A stretch of DNA of 64,000 bases from Dactylonectria macrodidyma (GCA_020744425.1 JAGMUV010000002.1:3330501-3394500), one strand, 5' to 3'. Numbered from the stretch's first letter, positions 23,001 to 32,194 are shown. Notes: generated by a model not told the origin, from the sequence alone. Program-made: numbers and translations.

Positions 23001-26000
23001 CAATGACCCTATTTTCGTTTCAGCCTTCTTCCCTATTGTTTGTCTCCTCCTCTCGGCTTCTCCCCACACACCCCTTCGGCGGTGTAGAAGAACGCTCCCA
23101 TGAATGCAGGTGCTCTTGAAGGTCCGCATCACTAGGATGTTAGCAAAAGGCTAGAAAGGACACACACACCATTAAGCGAGTGAAGCGTGGACAAGGCGGG
23201 TGACGAAATCATGGATCAGCCAGAAAACACAATGTCGGATGTTGGAGGGGCGTGCAACTTGGCATGAAGGAGTGTGGAGGTGGAGTGTGGAGGAGGAGGT
23301 GTGCGAGGCTGTGATGGTGTTGTGGTTGCGTTTGGAATAAAATGATAAGGCGCCTCTCTCACTAGAACACCCACCCTCCCCCATCAGCGGCGCCAACAAT
23401 TTTAACCGCGGCCTCGAAAGGCTTTACGAGAATGGTACGAGGCTTTGCTATGTGGTACAGGAGTCAGCTCTGGCAGGAGGGGAGGGAAGGGGTGGTGCTT
23501 CAGCTTGGCGGGCTGTTGGACACTCATTGTCTCCGTTCCGAGATGAGACGGGCTTGCGAATATGGACATTGCACTGATGCGCTTTGCCTTTGACGAGGTA
23601 CCCTTTTCTGGACGTACTTGTTGATTGTTCTTTTCGAAAACAGCAGCGCTGCCGCCTGTCAGCTCCGAAGGAAGATTAGCTCCAGGGAGCAAAACCCGAG
23701 AGACTGGGAGAGGAAAAGGGCCATCCCGGGACGCCATTGAAAGGCGGGAGGCGAGCGTGCGTCGGGAGGCGATAGTAGAGGTGGATGGGAGGGAGAGGGG
23801 GGAGGGAGGGAGGCAAGACAATCTGGATTGGGTGTGAGCAGGGGCGAATAGAGGCAACCGGTGGGCGGAAGGGAGCGAGAATAGAGTGAGGGGCGGCCCC
23901 AGAGGACAGAAGAAGCTGCTCCGAGCGGATGGTTTGCCCAGTCGGTGCGTCCGGGCAACCGACTTGGCTCTCGACGGAGGAGCAAATGCTGACGCCGCCC
24001 GTCACAGAGTCCAAGCGCTTGGGCGCGTATGTGCGGCGCCCACGCTTGAAGGTGAGGCATGTTGGCGTAATGGGGAGCCATATTCAGAGGAAGATGTATC
24101 GGGTACTTTTGTGGCATTCAACAGACGGCCAACAAATGTGATGGCCAGTGTTCCGGCCGACGATTGGATGACGACGTATGAAGGAGGAGGGCGTGATGAT
24201 GAAAGCCGTGGCGATGACAATGCACGCGGGGGGCGGGGCGTGGGTAGAGGAATGACCGCATTTTTGACTTGGATCAATCAGACATAGGGGCTTTCCAACT
24301 TACCCGTTGTTCATCTGCCGAACAGTTTTGCTGTTCTCACGGAGAAAGCGGCCGAAAACAGCGTTGTTGCGGGCGGAGGAGGCGGGAAGGGGAGGCAAAG
24401 GGGGGCAGGTTCGTTGGCGGTGGAGCATGGAACGCCCCGATCGCGGGCCCGGAGGCGTCGGGCGCTAGTCCCGAAGTGGTGATCAATAGGCGGGTCCTGT
24501 GCCGGCCGAGTTTCGGGGGCGCCGCCCCAGAGTCGACAACAATAGGAAGGGCTGTCTGAGGACAATAGGAAGGAAGGCGCCCGCCAAGTTTTTGGGGGGG
24601 CGCCACACACACCTACACACAACCACACACGACCACACATGAGAGACAACGCGCACACATTCGCACATTCAATCACATCGCCGATATGTCGCCGCACATA
24701 GTAAGGCCGAGACAATAGACACCCGTCTGAGCGCGGGCTTGCAGACACGGCAGGAAGGCAGGCAGGCAGGCAGGCTGGGGAGTTGGCTGCCCTTTTCCCA
24801 CAGAGACGAGGTGGCTTGCGGGGGCTTGTCGCAGGTTGCTGATTTTTATTTTGTTTTTCTCTTTTTCCCCCCTTATTTTCCCTCTCCTTATCTTTTTCAT
24901 CTCCTCAAACCCATCCCGTGTCACTGTTTCTCGTTTCCATTCAGGACGCGCCATTCCAGGGCCACTGTGAATTTATGAATAGGGCGATGTGATTGTCTTG
25001 CCCATTGAGCTCCACCCAGAGATGCCATCACTGCCCCGTCAATGTGACATGTCTGAATCCCCCTCCCCCCCTAACGGGCTTGCGTACATTGTTTCCGGGG
25101 AGGCTAACTGACAGTGCATCACTAGTCCTTTGGTTTTGCTTCGCTTGATTGCGAAACGGATTGGACGTTACCTAAACGCCAGAGCCGTGCAAAGTCTCGC
25201 TCGCTCACCAGCCGCCCAGACCAAGTCGCCCCGTTCTGTTTCCAAGCTTGAGCGCCAGCGCTAGATGCGTGGCATGGCATCAATAGGCGGGCTAACGTGC
25301 CGGCCGAACAAAAAGAGGAAGAAAAAAAAAAGAGGCTTCTGGCAACAATTAAGTTCTGTGCCATGCCGCGCCGGGTCCTCATGTCATTCCATGGAGATGG
25401 GACGAGCTGCGTCAATGGGCGGGCACTTGACGTTTGGCCTTACTATGTAAAGGTTGTCTTGGAAGGTGGCCCGTGGAGGAGGGGGCGTGTTTGGAACCCA
25501 GAGGCCAAGCCCGATGTCTGATATCTCGCGACTTAGACTCTCCCGCCAGCGCTTCTTACTATTATGTACGGGAGCACATCCCTTAGTCGTCGCCTACGGC
25601 GCTCGATCGTGCGGAATGGGTCAACGACTCAGTCGCACCGCCAGCGTGGTTTGGGTCCAGCAACTGATTGGGCTTGTCGGCCAAGCCCATTGAGCCCAGT
25701 CCTCAGTCCCCAATCCATGGTCCATGGTTTAAGGGCGCGGCCCCATGCTCCCAGCCCCGGCCGTCGTCGAAAATGATGGCTGCGAAGCCTCTCGGGCTCA
25801 TGCATGACATGGCGGCGGCGGCGGTGATGGTGTTGGTGTAGACATTCAAGACAAGACGAGGCAAGAAAAACGCAAGGACGAGCAACACACACTCACGCAC
25901 GCAATGCAACGCACGCACTCCTCTTTGACTGGCCGCTTGTTGGGCGAGAGAAGAAAAAGGGAAAAAGGCCCAAACTATGTCTCAATGTTCACATGCATTC

Positions 26001-26568
26001 TATACAGTCCGTCCTCTATACAACGCTCAACAAGAGCAACCTAAACCACTTGGTGCCCATCGGGTTTGAAAAATCCATTCCCATCTACCCCACGGATCGC
26101 CCATTCAAACCATTTACTCCTCCCGCTCTCGACGCCACTCACCAACTCTCTCTCCGTATTATCTCTAGCCTCGATCCACACGCCCTCGGTTCTAAGCCAG
26201 CCTGACTGACTTGCAGCCTGAACTTGAAAAAGTTGCTTCGGGGTGGCGCAAAGCTCTTGGTAGTAGGTACCTATCCGCCAGTCCTGCCTATTGTGTTAAA
26301 CGGCTATCAATCCCTGTTGTCCCTGCGTCAGGAAGCTGTTGACTCGTGCCGACGGGATATCTCTATATATCCTCACTCCTGCTCCTTCCTCATCCCTCAT
26401 CCCTCATCCCCCATCAATCCTCCCAGTTACTCATCTCTTTCCCCCATCTACAGTTCTCTCAACTGTGCTTAGAAATACTATCTTGCCTGTCTACCTAGCT
26501 CTGGCAAATACGCCATCGCTCAACATCTCCATCATCGCCCTTCTCCCTTCAACACAATATTATCCAGT
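20009..26568. other. 6.5-kb gene-free block
   Basis: No frame of any length shows a recognisable domain, signal peptide or sensible intron pattern. Local features are a tetranucleotide run GGCAGGCAGGCAGGCAGGC near 24756-24774, a CACACA-rich patch at 24604-24670, and A-runs at 25322-25331. The pyrimidine-rich stretch 26360-26560 is probably the leader of the gene at 26569. Base composition is ordinary, without the AT shift expected of heavily RIP-mutated repeats. Multi-intron or lineage-specific genes and non-coding RNAs cannot be excluded. Confidence 0.45.
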
Positions 26569-27249
26569 ATGTCTGCTCCCAATATGGGTCCCAAGGCTCG
26601 AGCCGCTCTCTCCAAGGACAACACTCGCCCCTCTGCGGCCTCCCCTCCTCCTGCATACACTCCAAGGAGACAGCCTGACCTTGCCACACTCACAGCCCGA
26701 GCCATTCAAGCACGACACGGGCTGTCCACCGTGGCTCAGATGCTCCAACGACCTCCCCAGTCTGCCTATACCACCCTCCTCGACTCGGCAGAGGACGAGC
26801 AGGACTCGGAAAGCTCACCCATCAGCCTCCGCATCAACACCTCTGTCAATGTCTCCCGCAGCAATAACGTCGTCTGCCTGGCCTCCAGCCCGGCAGACCA
26901 GGCCAATGCCATCGCCCAGGCTGTGGTCAAGGCACTACACCAGGGAAGCTCCGGCCAGTGCGGCATCCCTATGATTGATGAGAACGGAGCTCCACGGCCA
27001 CTGCGTATCGAGGTCGATGCTGGCCTTGTCGTCGACGGCCTCAACAACATTGTTGGTAGTCGCGAGAATGTCACTGAGGTGCTCCGACAGCGAGAGACCT
27101 CTGTCCTAGGGCGACGACAGCGACAAGAGCATGATGATCAGGACCAGAACCAGGACCAGGACCAGGACCAGGACCAGGACCAGGACCAGGACCAAGACAT
27201 GGAAGATGATGCTTCGCAATCTTCGAAGCGTCAGCGCTCAAGCCAGTAA
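26569..27249 (+). CDS. conserved hypothetical protein with Asp-Gln repeat
   Basis: A single exon encodes 226 residues. I recognise no named domain. The N-terminus (1-75) is Pro/Ala-rich and disordered. The middle (about 85-170) looks folded: SLRINTSVNVSRSNNVVCL, then an alanine-rich helix DQANAIAQAVVKALHQ, then GIPMIDENGAPRPLRIEVDAGLVVDGLNNIVG. From memory, similar middle segments occur in hypothetical proteins of Hypocreales, which would make this an order-level gene of unknown role. The C-terminus carries a Gln-Asp repeat encoded by the CAGGAC minisatellite at 27139-27198, then a basic end (SSKRQRSSQ) that could be a nuclear signal. The start at 26569 is the first ATG after a CT-rich leader. 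Confidence 0.7.
   Translation: MSAPNMGPKARAALSKDNTRPSAASPPPAYTPRRQPDLATLTARAIQARHGLSTVAQMLQRPPQSAYTTLLDSAEDEQDSESSPISLRINTSVNVSRSNNVVCLASSPADQANAIAQAVVKALHQGSSGQCGIPMIDENGAPRPLRIEVDAGLVVDGLNNIVGSRENVTEVLRQRETSVLGRRQRQEHDDQDQNQDQDQDQDQDQDQDQDMEDDASQSSKRQRSSQ
27139..27198 (+). repeat. coding minisatellite, ten CAGGAC-type units
   Basis: Ten tandem 6-base units span this interval: eight exact CAGGAC, plus CAGAAC (27145) and CAAGAC (27193). They lie inside the gene at 26569 and encode alternating Gln and Asp. Confidence 0.9.
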
Positions 27250-28968
27250 ATTAATGTGCTTGTCTACACGTTCTTACTTGTCTTGATGCCAGAGTCTACA
27301 TGCTCAAGTTGGCTAAAGGGGATAGCAAACATGCCAAACCACTTCGGGGCAGCTCTCTACTTGGCCCTATTACAAGCAAGACAATTCGTCGCTATTGGCA
27401 AACATTTTCATAACAGTTCACAAGAAAACGCGTGTGTGCACTGAGGATTCTAGTCGTGCTTGATCAGTGAGCCGCTCAGGACAAGGCCGCTTGTTGGTAG
27501 AATCTACCTGTTTGGGTGGGACGGGGTTCGGTACTGGGTGGGTTTATATTCTCACGACCGAGTTGTGGCGACGGGAGGTCTTGGAAGGAGCGATACGATG
27601 TTCTTGTTTGGAGACCCGCCGACTTAGAAGTCACATGCAACGGGTCACTCTTTCTTGGTGTTCAGCGATGCTAGGAAAGGACGGATGGAGGAAGGAACGG
27701 ACGGAACAGGTAACACAGGGGCCTTCCCCAATGACGAATTTGATGAAAATTAACCAGCTTTCTTTCTCTGAGTAACTACTACATGCAAACAATCTTACTT
27801 TCCCTCCATCCGCCCATCATCACCTTTGCCTCTTCTGAACATGATGGTGGTCTTTTTCTGCGACGCTGATCGATCCAACTCCCCATCTTCATGGTTCGCG
27901 CCGTCGGAACAAGCGCCAGCACACCACCCATACCCTGCTCTCGGGTCTGCCCCGATAGAATGGTAAAGGCAGGGGCCACATCGTGGGCGTGTCTAGTGCC
28001 AGCCCGGACCCTCCAACACCAAGCGCCGCCATCACCACCAGCGGTATGGCCAGCCCACCAAGATCAGGATCAAATCTGGCTGGGCCGCGCCTCGGCCGGT
28101 CCAGTAGCCAGCCTACCAGCACTACCACTACGACCAGCACTACGAGCTAGCGGCAATCAACCGCCTAAAACATACACCACGCTCAAGACCAAGGTCTCGG
28201 TCGTTGCTGCTGCCTCGAGTATCCAGGCTGAACAAACCATGGCCAGGCTCAATCGGGCCTCATTGAGACCCTGCATTCTTCCCACCAAGCGAGGCCTCGT
28301 GCCAATCGGCCAGAAGCTAGTCTAAATACTCGCCCGCTCTACCCCGATGGCCAATCTCGCGAATCGCCAGATATCGTCGGGACAAGGCCCGGAGGGTGCT
28401 GTGCCCCTACCTCAGTGCCGCCCTACTTGCTGCGGCCTCCTTGCTTGCTGCAACCCAGGAACCTTACAACCCAAATTGCTGAGCTGAGCTGTGTCCAGGC
28501 TAGCCCAAGCCGACGTCGATTGCATGTTAGCTCGAGCCCTCAATGGTGGGGAGAGCTTCAGCTGTGCTTGGATTGTGTCCTGCCCCCGCCACCATGGTTT
28601 TCCACTACCCCTCTACCCCGAATCGGCCATGACCCCGCGCGTCCGAGACGCCTTGATGGACACTCCTGGCCTCTGGGCCACTCCTAGAAGACCGCCCTGG
28701 GCCGCTCCCCCACCAGACCGCCAGGACCAGGACCACCATGCCCACCGCAAATCATCCCATGGGATTCTTTTGCTCTGACCTTGTCTAGAGCCTTCCCTCT
28801 CGTTCCTCTTGGCCCTTTTCTTCCCATTCTCCCCTCCAGAGACCTCTACCTTTAGCTACGGTCACGATACTACAGCTCTGCCGCCTCCTTGCTGGCAACT
28901 ATCATTGCGTCCTACCCCTTGTCGCATCCCTCTACACATAGGCGCCAAGACACCAGACAACCGCGACC
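27250..28968. other. intergenic region upstream of the PLC-like gene
   Basis: Some 1.7 kb with no recognisable coding region. The part from 28000 to 28960 is C-rich on the plus strand and probably includes promoter and leader. Confidence 0.45.
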
Positions 28969-30450
28969 ATGGCGAATCTCACCATCCGCAATTTGACTAT
29001 TGACCCTGTCGAGCTCATCGAGGTCGAGCGCTACGAGGGTGAGCGTGTTCGGACCGGCGATGTTGTCTCCAACGTGACCAGTACCATATCCAGCTTCATC
29101 AATGCCACCGACTTCAGTGCCCATGAGACCCGCGCCCAGGGAAATGCCATCCACAAGGAAAAGGCCAATGTTCGCATCGAGCCCTTCAAGACCAAGGAGA
29201 CCAATATTCGCGCCGCAGACAAGAACAAGGAGGTGATTCGTCTCACGTTCAAGGTTGCCGATCACCGCTACGAGGTCGACGTTCCAAGCCCCTCGCGCAA
29301 GTCATCCGTCATGAAGAAACTCGACAAGGGCCCTAAAGAGCTCACGGCCGTCTACACCCACAACGGCGCCTTTCTCGCCATCTTCTCCTCCGCCCGTCTC
29401 AATGCCTGGATGAAGGAGCTCGACGATGACTGGCCTGTGCCGGTTCTTTCTATCCCCGGCACTCATAACGCTGCGACCCACCACAAAGCCCTCCCCTCTG
29501 TTCGTTGCCAAGCCGCCACTGTCACTGAGCAGCTGGAAAACGGCGTCCGCTTCCTCGACGTTCGAGTCTCTGCCAACCCAGACGATGACGAGCTCACCAT
29601 CGTCCACGGCGCCTTCCCGATCTCTCTCACTGGTAACAAGTATTTGAAGGACCACCTCGACGACCTCTACGAGTTCCTCGAGAAAAACCCCAGCGAGACT
29701 CTCATCCTGAGCCTGAAGCGCGAAGGTACAGGCAAGGGCACTGACCAGCAGATGGGCAAGTACCTCAAGGACAGCTACGTCGAGAAGAAACGCAGTCGCT
29801 GGTGGACAGAACCCAAGGTGCCATCCCTCGGTGCCGCCCGCGGCAAGATCATCCTGATTCGCCGCTTTGCTATCACCGATGACATGAAGAAGGCCTGTTG
29901 GGATGGCCGCGGCTGGTGCATTGACGCCTCTCAATGGCCCGACAACTGTGAGGACGGCAAGGTTGGCGCAGGACATATCCGAGTCCAGGACTTTTACGAG
30001 GTTACAGAATCCCAGAATATTGAGAAGAAGACCGAGTTCGCTCGTCGCCAGCTCGAGCGTGCTGCTGAGCTACAACACCTCCTTCCAGGCATGGAGGGGC
30101 ACAAGCCTGGAGGCAAGTCACCCGCTTGGTTCGTCAACTTTCTCAGTGCCAACTACTTCTTCAATGCCAACTGCTGGCCTGAACGTGTTGCCGCAAAGCT
30201 TAACCCTTCCATGGTCGAATACTTGTGCATTAGACATGGCGATGAGGGCAAGGGACCCAATAAGTTGAAGGTGGGCAGTGGTAGCACCGGCATTCTCGTC
30301 ACCGACTGGGTTGGCGCCCACGGCGATTGGGATCTTGTCCGATGCATCGTTGGCATGAACGCCAGACTTCAGCACAAGGAGAAGAAGAAAGAAGAGAAGA
30401 AGAAGGAAGAAAACAAGAAGGAAGAGAAGAAGGAGGAGAGGAAGAAGTGA
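28969..30450 (+). CDS. PI-PLC X-domain phosphodiesterase (bacterial-type fold)
   Basis: This intronless gene encodes 493 residues. A unique N-terminal region of about 150 residues is followed by a TIM-barrel phosphatidylinositol-specific phospholipase C X domain (about 155-460). Both expected catalytic histidines are visible: H166 in LSIPGTHNAAT and H213 in TIVHGAF, with FLDVRV (D197, R199) between. SETLILSLKRE (K in the fourth strand) and GKIILIRRF follow. There is no Y domain, C2 or EF hand, so it is not a eukaryotic signalling PLC; it resembles single-domain bacterial enzymes. No signal peptide is seen, suggesting an intracellular protein. The C-terminus is a Lys/Glu run of about 25 residues encoded by AAGGAAGAG-type repeats (30376-30447). 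Substrate is unknown. Confidence 0.85.
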   Translation: MANLTIRNLTIDPVELIEVERYEGERVRTGDVVSNVTSTISSFINATDFSAHETRAQGNAIHKEKANVRIEPFKTKETNIRAADKNKEVIRLTFKVADHRYEVDVPSPSRKSSVMKKLDKGPKELTAVYTHNGAFLAIFSSARLNAWMKELDDDWPVPVLSIPGTHNAATHHKALPSVRCQAATVTEQLENGVRFLDVRVSANPDDDELTIVHGAFPISLTGNKYLKDHLDDLYEFLEKNPSETLILSLKREGTGKGTDQQMGKYLKDSYVEKKRSRWWTEPKVPSLGAARGKIILIRRFAITDDMKKACWDGRGWCIDASQWPDNCEDGKVGAGHIRVQDFYEVTESQNIEKKTEFARRQLERAAELQHLLPGMEGHKPGGKSPAWFVNFLSANYFFNANCWPERVAAKLNPSMVEYLCIRHGDEGKGPNKLKVGSGSTGILVTDWVGAHGDWDLVRCIVGMNARLQHKEKKKEEKKKEENKKEEKKEERKK

Positions 30451-30739
30451 GAGCGTGGAATGCGTGATGGGAAGGAATGCTTGGGACAGGGCGCCATGTT
30501 TGGGTGCTAGATTTAGACACAGCGGCGGATCTTTCACATCTGGAAGAACGCCAATCACATCTACGCCTTTGAACAAATTCACATCACACATTGGAGGAGA
30601 TAATTGAGACAAATGTGCTTGTATTGACTGTCTCGTTTCTAGACGCGATCTCAATGTTGGTCCCGGAATGTTGGACAAGACCTGTCGAGTTGTCAGCTTG
30701 CTGTCATCTCCGAAACTCAAACAAAATTGCATTGAGAAG

Positions 30740-30823
30740 ACCATATCAGTTCTCCAAGGTGAATTGGTTGGTTCGTCACGATGAACTCAGAAATGCTATA
30801 AATAGCAAGTGTCATCAAATGGT
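30740..30823 (-). ncRNA. box C/D snoRNA candidate 5 (25S rRNA guide)
   Basis: C box TTGATGA is at 30818-30812, D' box CTGA at 30790-30787, C'-like GTGACGA after it, and D box CTGA at 30749-30746. ACCAT (30823-30819) pairs with ATGGT (30744-30740). The guide before D is complementary to TCTCCAAGGTGAA (plus strand 30751-30763). That is a 13-nt match to 25S rRNA just before ...CAGCCTCTAGTTGATAGA, from memory of the yeast sequence. It lies in an intron with clear GTAAGC donor and CAG acceptor. Confidence 0.85.
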
Positions 30824-31013
30824 GGGTTAGGGTGAAAGAAGAAGGTAAGCTTACCACTTGTTCTAGATGGATGCACCTCAATGTTGGACATTTTCAGTAC
30901 CTATAGCCATGCCAGTCAGCGTCTGGCTTAATCAGAAATGTTCAAATTAAACAAGGCCAAAATCTAGCGGCATGTCAGTGGGAGCCATCGCCGTCGAGTG
31001 TTCTTAATCATAC

Positions 31014-31118
31014 CGATGCAATATCAGAAGTTGTTAAGTGTGTTCATGTCCCAGCAATCCGAAGACCGCCGAGTCAAACAGTGTGAATACGTTTGAACTG
31101 CTCATCACCAACGCATCG
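31014..31118 (-). ncRNA. box C/D snoRNA candidate 4 (orphan, strong terminal stem)
   Basis: C box GTGATGA is at 31108-31102 and D box CTGA at 31027-31024. CGATGC (31118-31113) pairs perfectly with GCATCG (31019-31014), and G-U and A-U pairs continue toward the boxes. I could not match either possible guide to rRNA. Confidence 0.75.
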
Positions 31119-31215
31119 AAGCATGAGGAAGAAATATTTTTGTAGTACCTGAATTCATGACAAGTCAGCCGCCAGTCCCAGCACCGAATATCGACAAGAA
31201 TCCAAGTCTCAATAT

Positions 31216-31356
31216 CCACAATCAGGTGACGAAGTGTCAACAAGAGGTCCCGCCGCCTCCCACCACAAGGATTTGTACGTCCTCGCTTTTCTAGGGCGAG
31301 AGACTTTGGTACTCGTTTATGTCCGCCCGTTCGTTCAAATCTTCATCATACAGTGG
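31216..31356 (-). ncRNA. box C/D snoRNA candidate 3 (orphan, long)
   Basis: C box ATGATGA is at 31349-31343 and D box CTGA at 31225-31222. Flanking CCAC (31356-31353) pairs with GTGG (31219-31216). At about 141 nt it is long for the class and I find no rRNA complementarity. Its placement in the intron follows the same spacing as its neighbours. Confidence 0.5.
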
Positions 31357-31462
31357 GGGGTATGCGTTCGTGCAAGGAAGAGTGTTCAAGTACCTGCCAC
31401 GATGCATGTTAGCGGTTGTGACTTGCGAGTGTGCAAAACAAAAAAAAAAGTGCGAGTTATAT

Positions 31463-31560
31463 TCTCCTGTCAGACAAGGCTGAAACTAAAACAACGATAT
31501 CCACATAGTGTATTAAGAATGAGGAATCCCTAAGGTGTCGGTTTGATCATCACACGGAGA
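31463..31560 (-). ncRNA. box C/D snoRNA candidate 2 (18S rRNA guide, snR41-like)
   Basis: C box GTGATGA is at 31553-31547 and D box CTGA at 31473-31470. A terminal 5-bp stem pairs TCTCC (31560-31556) with GGAGA (31467-31463). Directly before the D box is the complement of CAAGGCTGAAACT (plus strand 31475-31487), a 13-nt match to the highly conserved 18S segment before CTTAAAGGAATTGACGG. The fifth base upstream of D pairs with a G in AAGG. Yeast snR41 guides a G methylation in this neighbourhood (Gm1126, from memory). Confidence 0.85.
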
Positions 31561-31727
31561 GGGGGGGAGGCAAGAGAAAAAAGGGTACGAACCTTTTAGA
31601 AGAAAGCAAACACGCGACGCGTCACGCCGCAAAACAGTAGGCTTGGAAACGAAAGACAAAAAAAAAATACTGTAGCCGGTCAGTAAAGATCTTCTTTGGC
31701 TGTCCTGGCAAGGCTGTTTTCCAGAGC

Positions 31728-31805
31728 TCTTCTCAGGGTAAGTGTGTCACCATCGATTGGTAAGATTTGGATTGTTCACATATAAAGAGTTGATCATCAC
31801 GGAAA
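31728..31805 (-). ncRNA. box C/D snoRNA candidate 1 (25S rRNA guide at D')
   Basis: C box GTGATGA is at 31800-31794 and D box CTGA at 31736-31733, in intron 1 of the host. An internal D'-like CTTA is preceded by a stretch complementary to TTGGATTGTTCAC (plus strand 31767-31779). That matches 25S rRNA upstream of the conserved GGGAACGTGAGCTGG region as I remember it. Terminal pairing is weak with one mismatch. Confidence 0.7.
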
Positions 31806-31860
31806 TAGGAGGGTGAAAGCGAAGAAGGATATGTCTTACCAGTAGCAATTGAGAATTTTT

Positions 31861-32194
31861 GCAGCCCAGGCAAAGCGATGCACTTGCACCATTCTGCCTG
31901 AGCTGGAGTTGAGGAGGATTGGGAGAAGGAAGAAATGTAGAAATTTTCTTGATGCGAAAGATATAGGTGCTGACTGTACGCTTGCGCTAGTCTCTTTGCG
32001 GAATCGGGCGCCCCGCAATCTGAGAGAGGGCGCCGGCGTGGCGGTGCAGGCAAGATCCTCCACTGTCAGCGGTGTGGCGAATCTTATCGCCGCCATAAAG
32101 GCCCCATCCCGCTGCTCTGGGTGCCTTGGGCTTGACCTCCACAACCTCAACTCTCCAACTCCAGTTGGTTAAACCACTGACAAAGCTTTTCGAA
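31861..32194. promoter_or_regulatory. probable bidirectional promoter
   Basis: Only 334 bases separate the first inferred intron region of the minus-strand snoRNA host from the ATG at 32195. Both transcripts probably start here. Short frames in it overlap on both strands without recognisable protein. Confidence 0.45.

Larger units (their letters stand above)
30541..31860 (-). ncRNA. candidate snoRNA host transcript with at least five intronic C/D units
   Basis: Extent is approximate. Read on the minus strand, spliced-gene signals repeat without a sustained reading frame. Intron 1 is 31839-31670 (GTAAGA...CTACAG) and intron 2 is 31592-31394 (GTTCGT...GGCAG). Intron 3 probably starts at 31393 (GTACTT) and ends at 31149 (TTCAG). 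Intron 4 probably starts at 31148 (GTACTA) and ends near 30964 (GCTAG), or possibly 30901. Intron 5 is 30854-30682 (GTAAGC...GACAG). Branch-like CTGAC or CTAAC precedes each acceptor by 10-20 nt. Each intron holds one C/D unit, 30-37 nt from the donor and 50-69 nt from the acceptor. Transcription would start between 31861 and 32194, divergent from the gene at 32195. Confidence 0.6.

Noticed and set aside
23402..23857. 151-codon minus-strand frame
   Set aside because: Pro/Ser-rich translation of pyrimidine-rich DNA, overlapped by other frames of similar length; no support.
29302..29976. 224-codon open frame on the minus strand
   Set aside because: Antisense to the PI-PLC-like gene, with no independent evidence.
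30961..31020. A sixth C/D unit (GGTATGATTA...CTGACATGCC)
   Set aside because: The flanks can pair, but the interval is about 50 nt and the C box is imperfect; the CTGAC is better read as the branch point of the preceding intron.
31733..32150. Minus-strand frames of about 105 codons over the snoRNA host start
   Set aside because: They run across a clear donor site and the first snoRNA; the non-coding interpretation explains more of the sequence.
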